DNA from: Tricholomella constricta
Lineage: Eukaryota > Basidiomycota > Agaricomycetes > Agaricales > Lyophyllaceae
Length of the DNA: 64,000 nucleotides
Assembly: GCA_013368375.1 (NCBI GenBank)
Contig: JAACJP010000071.1
Span: forward strand, 22,892 to 86,891
Direction: 5' to 3'
Shown: piece after piece, positions 12,960 to 24,342 of the stretch
Layout of the letters: every line of letters starts with the position of its first letter
Numbering within the stretch: position 1 is the stretch's first letter
The notes under the pieces: model-generated
What the model was told of the DNA's origin: nothing
Databases searched by the model: none
What the model saw: only the letters and a program-made list of their open reading frames with translations
Translations under genes and position numbers: made by a program

Positions 12960-13290
12960 ACGCTCCTGATTTGAACATTCTGACACACAAACCATGTAAA
13001 AAAGCGTTAAAAGAATGCGGATTGACGAACCTCAGGGCATACCTCTGGAGGGAAATGTGCCTCGCCTGAGGCACAGCGGACGGCGGTAACGGTGTCGAGA
13101 TCGTCGTTGGACTTGCGCGAGGAAGCCTGAGGAAGCGCTGAGTTGCCTTGATCGATGTGGTGTTACGTTGTGTAACTGATCGGTGGCTGTACACATGGCC
13201 CAACGATGATCGATGAGCGCTGAGCACGCGTTCGTATGTCCTTCCACGCATACTCTAGTGTGATATCGGTATCGCTGAGCATCTGCCAAG
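12960..13290 (-). pseudogene. Gene fragment, family D copy 1
   Basis: On the minus strand a frame reads NSALPQASSRKSNDDLDTVT, continuing AVRCASGEAHFPPE up to a GTATGC donor at 13042. A homologous stretch lies at about 19670-19800 on the plus strand, where KFNDDLDTDAAA occurs in the same context; both also share the upstream nucleotide string TACAGCCAC-GATC-GTTACA. The match at protein level (K-[SF]-NDDLDT) suggests a real exon of an unknown gene. No complete gene is visible. Function unknown. Confidence 0.4.
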
Positions 13291-13357
13291 TTCCTTATAT
13301 CCAGGTGCGAGCTATTTTTGGACTTGTTTCGCGTTCAAGGGCAACCGTTTTCTTTCA

Positions 13358-13380
13358 GGGCACCCTCAGTGAGGGTGCCC
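13358..13380. repeat. Dispersed palindrome, perfect 23-mer
   Basis: GGGCACCCTCA-G-TGAGGGTGCCC: 11-bp arms and a single central base, in reverse orientation relative to the 11831 copy (centre G instead of C). It is preceded by CTTTC, like its neighbour at 13453. Confidence 0.95.
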
Positions 13381-13452
13381 CTTCGACCTTGGCATCAATT
13401 CTTGAGTCCTGTGCGTATCACTGACACCTTTCTCAAGGGCTTTCGCTTTCAG

Positions 13453-13473
13453 GGCGCCCTCAGTGAGGGTGCC
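13453..13473. repeat. Dispersed palindrome, 21-mer
   Basis: GGCGCCCTCAGTGAGGGTGCC, a palindrome with one mismatched pair (G opposite T). It lies 94 bp after the 13358 copy and shares the CTTTCAGGGC left flank with it, so the two are probably a small local duplication. Confidence 0.9.
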
Positions 13474-13694
13474 GCATCGATCTGTTGGCTTTGATTGCTG
13501 GGTTGCGTGTCTATCCCTGGTGCGTGTCCAATTTTCAACCATCTACGTATACTGACCCCCGTCTATGCGCTTTTTAGCCATCAAAACTCCCAACTTTCAA
13601 CTCCACCGCCTTCCTCCACCAACTCCACCTGGCCGTCCACCCATCTACTGCCTCAATCCGTCAACCACAACCGAATCCATCCACTTCCACCCAC

Positions 13695-15850
13695 CCTTTC
13701 CGTCATGGCCCTTGCCAAGGAGCCTGCCGCTTCGAAAAAGGCGGTGTCACTTGCGACATACACCGTCTCCGCCGCGCTGACTCTCCTGCGGTCCCTCAAA
13801 CCACATCTGGATGCCATTTTCGGCTGAGATACGGGCGAGCATGCAGCTCACACACGGGACTCCAAGTCGTCCTTGACATCTTCAACACCATGTGCCCAGT
13901 CCCGCCTGTGGGCGCATTCCAGGATGTGTGGGCGAACATGCTGTGTCGCGAGACGGGAGTGGACAGCATCAAGCTGCGCAGAATTGCTGGTATGTCTTGC
14001 TCTTCTCCCTCTCAATTCGATGCGCAACTCACCGCTTTGACTGGGACGCAGACTGTGTGGTCAGGACATTGAAGGACCCAGGATATGCCATTGAGATGCA
14101 GCCATTAAAGGTTAGTACATATGTTTTTCATGTGCTCCTCCACTCGCTCACTGCCCGTTCCCTTCAACAGCTCTATTGCACCATGCTCGACACCTCCAAA
14201 CGCCGCCCGGTGTGCGCCCGTGCCCACAGCCAGCCCTTTTGGTACTAAGATATCCTTCGCACGCTCAGCGCAGCATCGATGTCTACTCTGCCTCCGCTGG
14301 CCCCCGTCGCCACGCCCACTTCCATCGCCATCACGATCGCGCGCCCACGGCAGCCAAATTCCTTCCTCCATCCCCTGCAGTACCCCTCGCTCGCGCCCTC
14401 GCCCTCGCGTGGCCCTTGCGCTCACCTCCACCTCCACCCTCGCCTCTGCACAGAGGCGCCAGTCTTCTGGTTGCGCGAGCTTGCGCTCTGGGCCATAGGC
14501 AGTCGCGCGCCAGACGGGGTGTATGCCAACTGCGAGGGTGTGCCGTTGCAAGGGGCGTGGCGTGAAGCAGCCATTGTTCAGTTCTTATTTTCTTCTTTCT
14601 TTTTTGTTTATATTCTATACTACGCTACGCTACCTTTCATCCCCCATCCCGCTCCCTCTCTCCATCCACCTCCACCTCCACCAACTACGGCGCGGATTCC
14701 CAACCCTCCGACCCCTCTATGCCCCTCCTGCATCGGTGCACACCCGCCTCCTCCCCATGCCTCAGTGCTTGCAATTTCATCTCGCTTATATTAACACACT
14801 GCCGCCGCCACCGCGAATTCACTGCCGACGCCGCCGCGAATTCATCCCCTGCTCAGTGTTAGTCTCCTCCCCCAACCGAACACGGATCACACCATCTAGC
14901 AAGTGGCCGCCGACCATGCCCTGGAATACAGCTCGACCCCGGGGCCCTCCTCCGAGTTCCAGTACCCGCGCATGTGATACGATTGCCGATGGATGCAAAG
15001 GGAGCGGCAAGGGCGAAGGAAAAGAGGGAGGGGCAGGAGGTGCATTTGGGAGTTTTGAGGCGACGCTGGAGGGGTGGAAGATATGCTGTGGGGTGCAACT
15101 GCAACCCCCAGCTGGCGGATTGCGACGTTCGTCGATGGCAGGGAGGGTTCTCCGGCGGGGGTGGGAGGTGCTGTTCGAAGATCTGGGTGGTGGGGATGGG
15201 GTTAGAGGTGTGCAAGGTAAGGGCGAGGGCGATGGCAATGGGGACGGGATGTAGTGAAGGCGACGATGGCGTTCGTGCGGCTGAGGGCTCAGGCGGGCGG
15301 GCGTGTGGTGGTGTTTAACCACTTGGGGGGTTAGGGTGCACGATCGGGAGTTCAGCGTCGCGCCCCAACTGCGGGTGTGTGTGCTCAACGGGCCGGGACG
15401 AGGGCGGGGCGCAGGCATCTGCGCCTGCGGTGTCGATGGATCTTGATGTTATCGCATCGGTAGGCTTGAACATGGGTGATGTGCACCCGGACCTAACGCT
15501 TAGGATGGACATCTGATCGGGCTGGGGGCTTAGGGCGAGCACGCCCGTCAACTGCACCGGTGCGCTCGAGCAGTACGAGGCTGCGGCGGGCAGGGGTATG
15601 CCGGGATGGGCACAGACGACGACAGTCTACTCATGTCGATGCTCACAGTCATGCCAACACGACAATACCATCACTACCCTCACCACCACCACCACTCCCA
15701 GCAACAGCGGCAGGATCAGCCGGCACCGGCACCCCTACCATCACCACCGCGACTGCAGTCCCCCGCGCATGGACAACAGTCGCGTAGCTTCGGCTTCTCG
15801 CACAGTAAGGTGCCCACTCAGTACAACTTCATCGAATTGTACCAATGTGT
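13695..15850 (+). pseudogene. Multi-exon gene copy, family B copy 1
   Basis: An ordered set of exon-like pieces with canonical splice sites. After a piece reading AFQDVWANMLCRETGVDSIK, a GTATGT..GCAG intron (13991-14051) precedes a short exon DCVVRTLKDPGYAIEMQPLK. A GTTAGT..CAACAG intron (about 14111-14170) leads to LYCTMLDTSKRRP. Farther on come Pro/Ser/Arg-rich stretches (14280-14500), a Gly-rich piece around 15090-15170 (RRWQGGFSGGGG) and a His/Thr-rich piece at 15640-15790. The same order, intron positions and partial sequence recur at 19560-17770 (minus) and 25320-26330 (plus). Frames shift repeatedly, so this copy is probably dead. I do not recognise the protein. Confidence 0.45.
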
Positions 15851-15885
15851 AGAGTTGGACCAGGCCGCAATACGAACCTGTCATA

Positions 15886-17670
15886 TTAAATCGTCTGAAC
15901 GTAGTCTAGTCGCATGTACATGCCTCGATAATGCCCGTGCTCCTCAAATTCTTCGTCCATTTCCCGTTCCGCCTCCTCCGAGTCCTCATCATCATCATCG
16001 ATGCGTAGCGGAACGCCTGCCGTACATCGCTCGGTGTTGAGAGACCTCATCATCATACAGCCCTCAGGGGAGCGACGTCTAGTAGGGTGCCACTGTCTGG
16101 CGGAGGCGTTCGGGGCTGGATTCTTGTGTGAGCGATATCCTCGATGTTTATACATCGACGCGCTGAGTCTGTTTGCAATGATCCAATGAGTCACGAACAT
16201 TGAAGCCTCATGGTTATACTGCGCACCTTGCATTCCCGGAAGTTATCTTTTCGGTCCCTCCCATCCCGCCGCAAGCGTCGTCAGTTGCTTAACAAGGCTT
16301 GGTCGCACACTACTCGAGGTGCCCGGCGGCGGCGGCTGTGTGGATAATGGTGCGTTCGTCGATCTATATGAAGCCGCATGACACACCGTCAAGCCCAGTA
16401 CAAAATGCGAACAGCTCGTTTGTTTGGAGGTATGGCTGCGGCGGCCGCGGCTCTGTGGTAGGAGACGTTGTACTTGTTAGGCCTGTGGCGAATAAATCGT
16501 CGTAAGACACACCCACCTTTGAGCTACGCCGTCTAGTGTGCGAACATACCCTCAAGTGGTGCTGAAGCCCTTCGGACACCAAAGATCCCGTTCTCGGGTG
16601 GTTGTGCTGCGTTGGGAGAATGCAGCAGGGCGTGTTCGATGAGCATGCGACTGTGTGAAGACGGATCACACGGTATACGTCAAACAAGAGTCATGATAGC
16701 TTCGAGCTCACCTTGCTGAGTGCGACAAAGTAACTCGAAGGAGAACGCTCTGAAGCGACGAGCTCAATGCTTTTAAAAGGTTAACAAGGTTAGTACATTG
16801 AGAGAAGAAGCGAATACACCGGGGATGCTATAAGATGTATAGTCCGGTGTCGAAGCATTTTGCCATCGCATTGGGGCACGTTGTGTCGAAGGCGGCGAGT
16901 ATGCGGCTGAATGGCGAGGGAAAGACCGTGGCGTAAGTGTCGCAAGGTGGAAGCATGGACCGCACCAGGGAGCAGCGGCGAGGCGAAGTCAAAGAAGGTT
17001 GCAAAAGACGGATGTACCGCTGTCGTATCGCACATGTTGTGGGACGAGCTGTGTGTGCCCAATTGAAGCGAATGTAGTGGAAGCAAAAGGAAAACGCACC
17101 TACGACGCAAATCCCAGCATCTAGGGAGAATCATATTCGAGGTATTGAAGGCGATGGAATGACCGTCACATTGAAATCAATAGATAGGAAACATGAGATA
17201 GAACAGTTAACGCACCGGGGACAGTATATTCCACCCCGAAAATGTCCAACCACTGATTCCTCTGTACGCCAATCGCCACCGCGCCGGAGCTTGAAGGATC
17301 AGCCAGAGAGATGATGGCGCGAGCAAAGCTGACTGCACGATTAACATCTGACCTCAGATATCAACTTTTTTCCACTCACGCCGCGGTGGGTAGCGTTGCA
17401 CTTTATATATATTCTGATCACACTAATTGTAATAATCAGTAGATAGCTGACCTCGTACTTACTGTAGGTTTCGTCAATGTCCAGCTAACAAGTGACCAGC
17501 GGGTTGAGGTCGAGGAGCGGGACGTCGGAGACAGAGAAGACGGCAGAGGAAAGAGGAGGAGGATGCCGGGGAGAAGGCATGGCCAGCACGTCGAGCTCGA
17601 TTGAGCTGACTGACACAGGCGGGGGCGGCGGCTGCATCTGGGTCTTCATGTTCCGTCTCCTCGACAACGG
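15886..17670 (-). pseudogene. Multi-exon gene copy, family C copy 1
   Basis: Read on the minus strand, an ATG near 17652 opens MKTQMQPPPPPVSVSS and continues to PLLDLNPLVTC. An in-frame TAG at about 17485 follows, and LDIDETY continues in the same frame after it. A GTAAGT donor and a GTGCAG acceptor join to ISFARAIISLADPSSSGAVA and QWLDIFGVEYTVP (exon 17216-17333), followed by a GTGCGT donor. The 3' end looks genuine: DDDDEDSEEAEREMDEEFEE then a tyrosine-rich tail and TAA at 15886. Exon-like blocks near 16500-16690 resemble blocks at 27150-27400. The in-frame stop argues for a pseudogene; the exon quality argues that a live parent exists elsewhere. Function not recognised. Confidence 0.45.
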
Positions 17671-17769
17671 CGGTGCCCGCTTCGCTCGTCGACAATATCT
17701 GCGCTCAATGATTGCTTCGACTCACATTGTGGTGCGTAGCATTATGCCCTGGTATACAAGATCAGTGAA

Positions 17770-19560
17770 TAGCAGATACTTACACGAATTAATCGCACCA
17801 TGACTCCGACCCTGCCCCTGTCGACCGTCACTGTACCCTCCTTCGATGAGCTCACAGACAGCCCCCGCCTTGACTCGATAGCACGAAGCGCCTCCTTGTG
17901 TCCCACGAGCCCGTGTCTACCATGCGTTGCAGTTGCCACTGAGTGCTCAAGGGCGGGGTGATGTCTTCCATGCGCACGGTTCTGCGGTCACGGTGGTGAT
18001 GATGGAGTGCCGGCGCCAGCTCCTCCTGCTGGTGGTGGTGATGGTGGTGGGGTATAGTGACGTTCGCACGAATGGGAGCCCGAATGAGCAGACTGTCGTC
18101 GTCTGTGTCCACCCCGATATCCGCCCTGCTCCCCGCCGCCTCGTACTGCTCGAGCGCAGCGGCATAGTCGATGTGCTCGCCCCCAACACCAACCCCGATG
18201 ACCATGCCCATCCCAAGTTCCAGCCGTCGCCCTTACTCCATCCCGTCCCCCCATCCCGGGAGCCATCGTCATCGCATCGACATCGCCATTGCCATCGCCC
18301 TCGCCTTGCACCCAATCCTTCCCCTCTGCGCTTGTCATCCAACAGCGCCTCCCTGACCCCCACCGGAGTACCCTCTCTGCCATCGACTAGCGTCCCAATC
18401 CGCTGGCCTGAGCTCGTAGTCGCACCCGACAGCACATTGCCTAACCCGCCGCCCCGCCCCGCCCTTAGCTCCACATCTACCTCCCACCCCTCCCTCCTTA
18501 TCCTTTGCCGTCCTCTGCATCCATCGACGGTTCACCACGGGCGCTGGGAACCATGGGGTCAAGTTGCGTTGCAGGGCATAGTCGGCGGCTACCTGTTAGA
18601 TGATGCAACGTGCGTTCAGTGAGGGAAGGAAATGGGCGCTGAGAATGGGAGGGACTCACAGCAGCAGCGGCGGCGTAATGACGGCGAGAAAAGCTTGCGG
18701 GACGAAGAGGAGGGTGGTGGGCGCTGATGCAGAGGCAAGGAGGGGGAGGAGGGGGAGGGACGTGCTTGGGGGTGGTTGGAGGTAAAGGTGGAGGTGGAGC
18801 GGGATGGGCAATGGACGGGGAAAATGAAAGAAGAAGATCGAAATCAAAGAAGGAACAATGGCTGCTGCCCCTCAGCTCTACCCCGCCCCCGCCCCCACCG
18901 AACAGCACACCCTCCCAGTAGACATATGTCCCGTCCGGCGCGCGGCTGCTCATGGACTAGAGCGGGAGGTCGTGCAGCAAGATTGGCACCTCCGTCGCAG
19001 CAGCGCGGGTAGAGGTGGGTTGAGCGCGAGAGCGAGGGCGAGAGGCGAGGGTCATTGGTGCAGGGGGTGGGCGTAAGGGGTGTGGTGGCCACGGTGGTGA
19101 GTGCTATCGTGACGACAGTTGGAGCAGCGACGAGGACCGGTGGAGGCAGAGTTAGTATCGATGCCGAGGTGAGCGCGCGAAGGAATCCGAGGAGGAGAAG
19201 GGCTGGTCACGGGTGCGGGCGCGGGGTGGGCGGCGTATGGAGGTGTTGAGAATGGCGCAGTGGAGCCTAAGAGGGGATCGGAGGCAATGAGCGAGTGAAA
19301 GAGGACAGGAAGGCATGTAACACAGGAAGGCATGTACCTACCTTTAGTGGCCGCAGCTCGGTGACATATTTTCCCTCCTTGACCACCCTCTCTACACAGT
19401 CTGTAGCCCAGGTCAATTGCACATCAGTCAGAGAGGGAGAATAGCGAAGCGTACTAGTAATCCTCCACAGCTTGACGCTGTTTACCCACGTCTCGCACGG
19501 CACGAATGTTTGCCCACATCCTCAGATGGGCCCTGTGAGTTACATTGAGCCTGGAGTCCC
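17770..19560 (-). pseudogene. Multi-exon gene copy, family B copy 2
   Basis: Minus-strand counterpart of the copy at 13.7-15.9 kb. It shows ETWVNSVKLWRIT, an intron ending in CTACAG, then DCVERVVKEGKYVTELRPLK and a GTAGGT donor (about 19345). This aligns residue by residue with the exon at about 14052-14110. Downstream come the Pro/Ser-rich part (19000-19260), a piece containing DWDASRWQRGYSGGG (near 18360-18420) and a His-run piece (about 18010-18130). No continuous frame joins them. It lies directly upstream of the family C copy on the same strand. Confidence 0.45.
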
Positions 19561-19599
19561 GTGCGATCCAATGCTCATCTCTATCACTTTTGAGGATGG

Positions 19600-20080
19600 C
19601 GTCCAGCCGTGATAGAAGGATCGCAGGAGAGCCAGGACGGTGCCGGGTGCAGAGTGTGCTGGCTCAACCTGGCTGTACAGCCACTGATCGGTTACAGCGA
19701 CGCCACGCGCCTCCTCACCGCTTCAGGCGGCCCGCCCTTCCTCGGCGAAACCGGCACAAGTTCAACGACGACCTCGACACCGACGCTGCTGCAATAACCC
19801 TCTGCCGTCTGCCTTCTGGTGTGTCTTGCCCACTCTCGTGTAAACTGCTAACCACGCACTTCGTAACAGCTCTCTGTCATGGGCTTCGGAGTCATCCGCT
19901 GGGCTCTGTCGCCGATCAACTCTGCCTCGCTGCGTCCATCGGCCACGTCGATAGCGTCAAGCTTCTTCTCTAATGTTCTGTGGGAGCTGGGCGATGATGA
20001 CGACAATGAGCAGGAGGTATTGGGACATCAGGGTGAGTCGATCCAAAGTCGATCAATGGCATGGCTGGTCGGGGGCTAAC
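19600..20080 (+). pseudogene. Gene fragment, family D copy 2
   Basis: Homologous to the 13.0-13.3 kb fragment in inverted orientation: the string CTGTACAGCCACTGATCGG is followed by an exon ending LCRLPSG at a GTGTGT donor. A second exon-like piece from about 19870 reads MGFGVIRWALSPINSASL and ends with an acidic DDDDNEQEVLG. Unrecognised; partial. Confidence 0.35.
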
Positions 20081-21430
20081 TGCAGCAATTGTATATGCGT
20101 GTGATCACCCACCTTCAGCATACCTTCTTGTAATTAAATCGGCATCATGTGCCTCCTCGCCGCCGCCGCTAACATTTGCTCGATTCGCTGTCCATCAAGC
20201 AAGGCGTCAAGTATGATTCGGCCCAGTCAGCTTTCGACATCCCCGCCTTCATCAAATTCCATGGGCTCTGCGTCGATAAAATCCTCGACCCACTCCATTC
20301 CTTAGTTCGTGATCTATTATTAGTACTTCTTTCGCGCATACTCACTTCTCACAAACCCTCCTAGAAACTTTCAATCAGTGTTGGCGGTAAAAACAAACCT
20401 GAGCCACTTTAATGAAACTTTGCTGACGCTCGGAGCTATAGTTACACTCAACCCACCTGTCCAAACCATCGAGAAGCCTGACGACTCGTACTGTCTTGTC
20501 AGCGTCGCCGACTGCCGTCTTAGGATGTTTGCGACAGTCGATGAGACAACACGGCTCCGGATCAAAGGCGGTGATCGCTACTGTGGCGCATCCTCGCAAT
20601 CGTTAGGCTCGCGCCCCAGGACTATCATCGTTTCCAATCGTCGGTGGAGGGCAAGGTTGGGCCAATGGCCTTCCTCACTGGCGAGTACTATACCATCAAC
20701 GTAAGTTTCGTGCTGCGCCTCTTTCCTGTGTTGTGTTTTGTAGATCTACAGGATTCATGTTTGGATTAGGGAGTCGCAAGCCACAGGCTGTACGCAGCTC
20801 GCTTAACGTGTATAGTGAGAATGTGCGCAAGATTGTGCACATCGACAGCCTGCAGTGTGGACATTTTATGGTGGTGCAAGGTGGGCAGCATCAAGACAAC
20901 GGTGTAGGAGGGTGGACAGGAATCTGGGTACATTGCTTTTGGTGTGTCTCGCTTCTTTTGTTGTTACTCTTTCTTTATTACTCACATGGATCGAATCGAC
21001 GTGGGTAGGACGGTCACAATTGTGGTCCTTCTCGAAAACTGCTCATCAACGAACGTGCGTCACTGGAGACTCTTGTTCGCGTTGCGAAGAGCATTGGTTC
21101 TGGGCATCGTCCTGTCCCTCAATATATGAAACAGAACATTTGCTCTTCGCCGTGGATTGCTGTCCTTCAATGTTTCTCATCATCATTTTTGCAATCTGTA
21201 CGGACAGGCTATTTACTTATTAGCTACATCGGATGTTGTCACGTCAGTTGTGCCCTAGCTATTGCGTATTTTTGCAGAGGAAGGTTTGTTTACACCTCCT
21301 CGAGTGGCTCCTCCCAACAATCTCCAAATATTACTTCAAAAAACACATCTTCCAGCCTAGGGAGCCTTTGGTGTTGGGTGCGCTCGTTAGAATCAGGAAG
21401 GACAAAGATCTTGTAGAGATCTGGTGCTGC
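20081..21430 (+). other. Gene-like debris, unrecognised
   Basis: Several short frames look protein-like. One, from 20378, includes LTLGAIVTLNPPVQTIEKPD and the following VADCRLRMFATVDE. A second near 20840-20930 includes IDSLQCGHFMVVQGGQHQDN. A third, from 21281, reads RKVCLHLLEWLLPTISKYYF. GT and AG dinucleotides lie between them, but I could not assemble a continuous reading frame or recognise a family. Probably fragments of one or more dead genes. Confidence 0.3.
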
Positions 21431-21439
21431 TATTGCGGT

Positions 21440-21800
21440 GGAGCAGCCAAGTCCCGTGTCCGTGCCCGTGCCCAAAGCCCGAGAGCCCGAAGCCCCAAAG
21501 TCCCAAGCCCTTTCCGCATGCTCCAAGCCCCAAGGCCCCAAAGCCCGAAGCCCAAAAAGTCCTGAGCCCTTGCGCCGTGCTCCAAGCCCCAACCCCGTAC
21601 CCGAAGCCCCAAATACCCGAGCCCTTGCCCTGTGGTCCAAGCTCCAAGCCCGTACCCGAAGCCCCGAGCCTGTGCCCAAGCCCGAAGCGCAGGAAGCCCG
21701 AAAGCCCGAAGCCCCGATCACGTGCTCAAAGCCCGAAGCCCCGCAGCCTCGACCATGCCCAAAGCCCCCAGCTTGTGCCCCAAGCCTGTGTGTGCCACGA
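21440..21800. repeat. Degenerate CCGAAGCCC minisatellite
   Basis: Irregular tandem runs of 6-9 bp motifs (CCCGAAGCCC, CCAAGCCC, CCCCAAAGC). All six frames stay open for long stretches because of the simple composition; none should be taken as coding. Confidence 0.8.
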
Positions 21801-21828
21801 GCGGCTTTGTGAATGCGGTCCCGGGTCA

Positions 21829-22262
21829 GTTTGCTTGCGGGCATGGGCGCACCCTCACTGAGGGTGCCGTGCATGTCATTCCATCTACCGTTCTCGGCAC
21901 ATTTGGGAACATGTCTAAATTGCGGGCATGGGCACACCCTCAGTGAGGGTGCCGTGCACGTTTTTCCACGTACTGTTCTTTGCACTTTTTGGGACATGTC
22001 CAAATTACGGGTATGAGCGCACCCTCACTGAGGGTGCCTTGCACATCGTTCCATCTACCATTCACCACACATTTGGGAACATTTCCAAATTGCGGGCATG
22101 GGCACACCCTCACGGAGGGTGCCGTGCACGTTGTTCCATCTACCGTTCTCCGCACATTTGGGAACATGTCCAAATTACAGGCATGGGTGCACCCTCAATG
22201 AGGGTGCCATGCATGTCATGTCCAAATTGCGGGCATGCACGCACGCTCACTGAGGGTGAAAT
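21829..22262. repeat. 85-bp array centred on the palindrome, 6 units
   Basis: Units of about 85 bp, each containing GCGGGCATGGGC, the palindrome ACCCTCACTGAGGGT, a GTGCATGTC-type right flank and CCATCTACCGTTCTC-GCACATTTGGGAACATGTCCAAATT. Palindromes start near 21849, 21934, 22019, 22104, 22188 and (truncated) 22247. The second copy is in reverse orientation (CAGTGAG centre). Some copies have arm mismatches (CACGGAG at 22104, CAATGAG at 22188). Confidence 0.9.
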
Positions 22263-22309
22263 CAAATGAAATCAAATGCACCGCACACAATCAATTAATC
22301 CTGACGATT

Positions 22310-22625
22310 ATGGATGGTTGGTTTTCTTGCGGGCATAGGCGCACCCTCACTGAGGGTGCCATGCATACATGTCTAAACAAATGTGAATCAAACCAAATTA
22401 TGGATGGTTGGTTTTCTTGCGGGCATAGGTGCACCCTCACTGAGGGTGCCATGCATACATGTCCAAACAAATGCAAATCAAACCACATGCCAGCGAGGCA
22501 ATGTAAAATCTGACGTGTGGTCTATTTGTTCAATAGACTAGTTTCTTGCGGGCATAGGCGCACCCTCACTGAGGGTGCCATGCATACATGTCCAAACAAA
22601 TGCAAATCACGATAGCAAGCCGGCA
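22310..22625. repeat. Second palindrome array, about 91-128 bp spacing
   Basis: Three units share TTCTTGCGGGCATAGG, the palindrome CACCCTCACTGAGGGTG and the right flank CCATGCATACATGTC-AAACAAATG. Palindromes start near 22341, 22432 and 22560. The flanks differ from those of the 85-bp array beyond GCGGGCAT, so this is a separate expansion of the same core. Confidence 0.85.
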
Positions 22626-24342
22626 ACGTAAAATCTGATGGGCAATTTGTGTTGACGCTAGTATTCTGAGCAAGTACAATAAATTTACGTACGACTTGAT
22701 ATGCTAAATTTACGTACGACTTGTTATGCCAGCGAGGCGACGTAAAATCTGTTGTGCAACACGGGCAGTTTGCGTAAGCGCTAGTATTCTCAGCAAGTAC
22801 AATAAATTATGTACGACTAGTGGCATGTTTTTATGAGAGTCTAGCGACACATTTGAGTGAGCGTTGGCTATACGCAACAACTTCTTTCACTGCAATCGAC
22901 GTAGCCAATGAGCAACAGGTCAAGGAGGTGTGTACTTCTTTTGTTGTGATCCCGACGGACGGTTGGTTTTCTTGCGGGCATGGGCGCACCCTCACTGCAG
23001 GTGCCGTGCATACATGTCGAAACAAATGCAAATCAAAACAAATGCCAGCGAGGCAATGTAAAATTTGATGTGCGGTCTGTTTGTTCGATAGCAAGCCAGT
23101 ATTCCGAGTGAGTATAACGGATCGGATTAGCTACGTACAACTAGCAGCACGCTTTGATGAGATGTTTACGTTCCAGCAACGCAATAACCGATGAGGGACG
23201 AGTGAAAGCCATTGAACTCTGCGTACGTGATCCTGACGGTAAGTACGCTTGCGTGGACGTTGTTGTGCATGCGTGCGCTGATTGCAACAGTTGGCATTCC
23301 TTTGAAGCTCAAGAGAAAAAATGTACGGCTACGTATGCTGTCGGGGATTGTTGATGCTTGGTTGTCACTAATAGACCTTTTGATCTGTCTGGCTGATGCT
23401 TTCAGGAACATGACCTGCGACTGAACGTGGTGCGTGGGAGGCGACTGACGTACGTGACAGATGGTGTACCTGGCGAGTGGCGTACCCAGCAAGTGGCGTA
23501 CCCGGCGACCGGTTAGAGGTTTGAGTTAGAGCTTTGGGTGCCTCGGTTAGAGATTTGGGTTGGGAACGTTTCTGCTCGTGTCTCGGTTAAGGTTCGGAAA
23601 CATGTTCTGCTCTGGAGCGAGATGCAAGTCAAATATCAAACGCACTGCACGCAATTAATCCCGACAATGCAAATCCAACGCCAGCAAGGCAACGTAAAAT
23701 CTGACGGGCAATTTGTGTTGACGCTAGTATTCTGAGCAAGTACAATAAATTTACGTACGACTTGTTATGCCAGCGAGGCGACGTAAAATCTGTTGTGCAA
23801 CACGGGCAGTTTGCGTAAGCGCTAGTATTCTCAGCAAGTACAATAAATTATGTACGACTAGTGGCATGTTTTTATGAGAGTCTAGCGACACATTTGAGTG
23901 AGCGTTGGCTATACGCAACAACTTCTTTCACTGCAATCGACGTAGCCAATGAGCGACAGGTCAAGGAGGTGTGTACTTCTTTTGTTGTGATCCTGACGGA
24001 CGGTTGGTTTTCTTGCGGGCATGGGCGCACCCTCACTGCAGGTGCCGTGCATACATGTCGAAACAAATGCAAATCAAAACAAATGCCAGCGAGGCAATGT
24101 AAAATTTGATGTGCGGTCTGTTTGTTCGATAGCAAGCCAGTATTCCGAGTGAGTATAACGGATCGGATTAGCTACGTACAACTAGCAGCACGCTTTGATG
24201 AGATGTTTACGTTCCAGCAACGCAATAACCGATGAGGGACGAGTGAAAGCCATTGAACTCTGCGTACGTGATCCTGACGGTAAGTACGCTTGCGTGGACG
24301 TTGTTGTGCATGCGTGCACTGATTGCAACAGTTGGCATTCCT
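22626..24342. repeat. Imperfect 1.04-kb tandem duplication
   Basis: 22626-23300 is repeated at about 23690-24342; most landmarks are offset by exactly 1,041 bp (for example 22820 and 23861). The first copy carries an extra 25 bp near 22681. The interval 23301-23689 is present once. Both copies hold TACGTACG-type short palindromes and a degenerate family palindrome (CACCCTCACTGCAGGTG at 22987 and 24028). The second copy is cut at GGCATTCCT by the 600-bp module, so copy 1 supplies the empty site at 23300. No gene seen. Confidence 0.85.

Noticed and set aside
21393..22003. 237-codon minus-strand frame rich in Gly/Ala/Arg
   Set aside because: Read-through of the CCGAAGCCC minisatellite and palindrome array.
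21829..22625. CRISPR-like array of palindromic repeats
   Set aside because: The intervening sequences are homologous to each other and not unique spacers, unit length is 85-128 bp, and the genome is eukaryotic.
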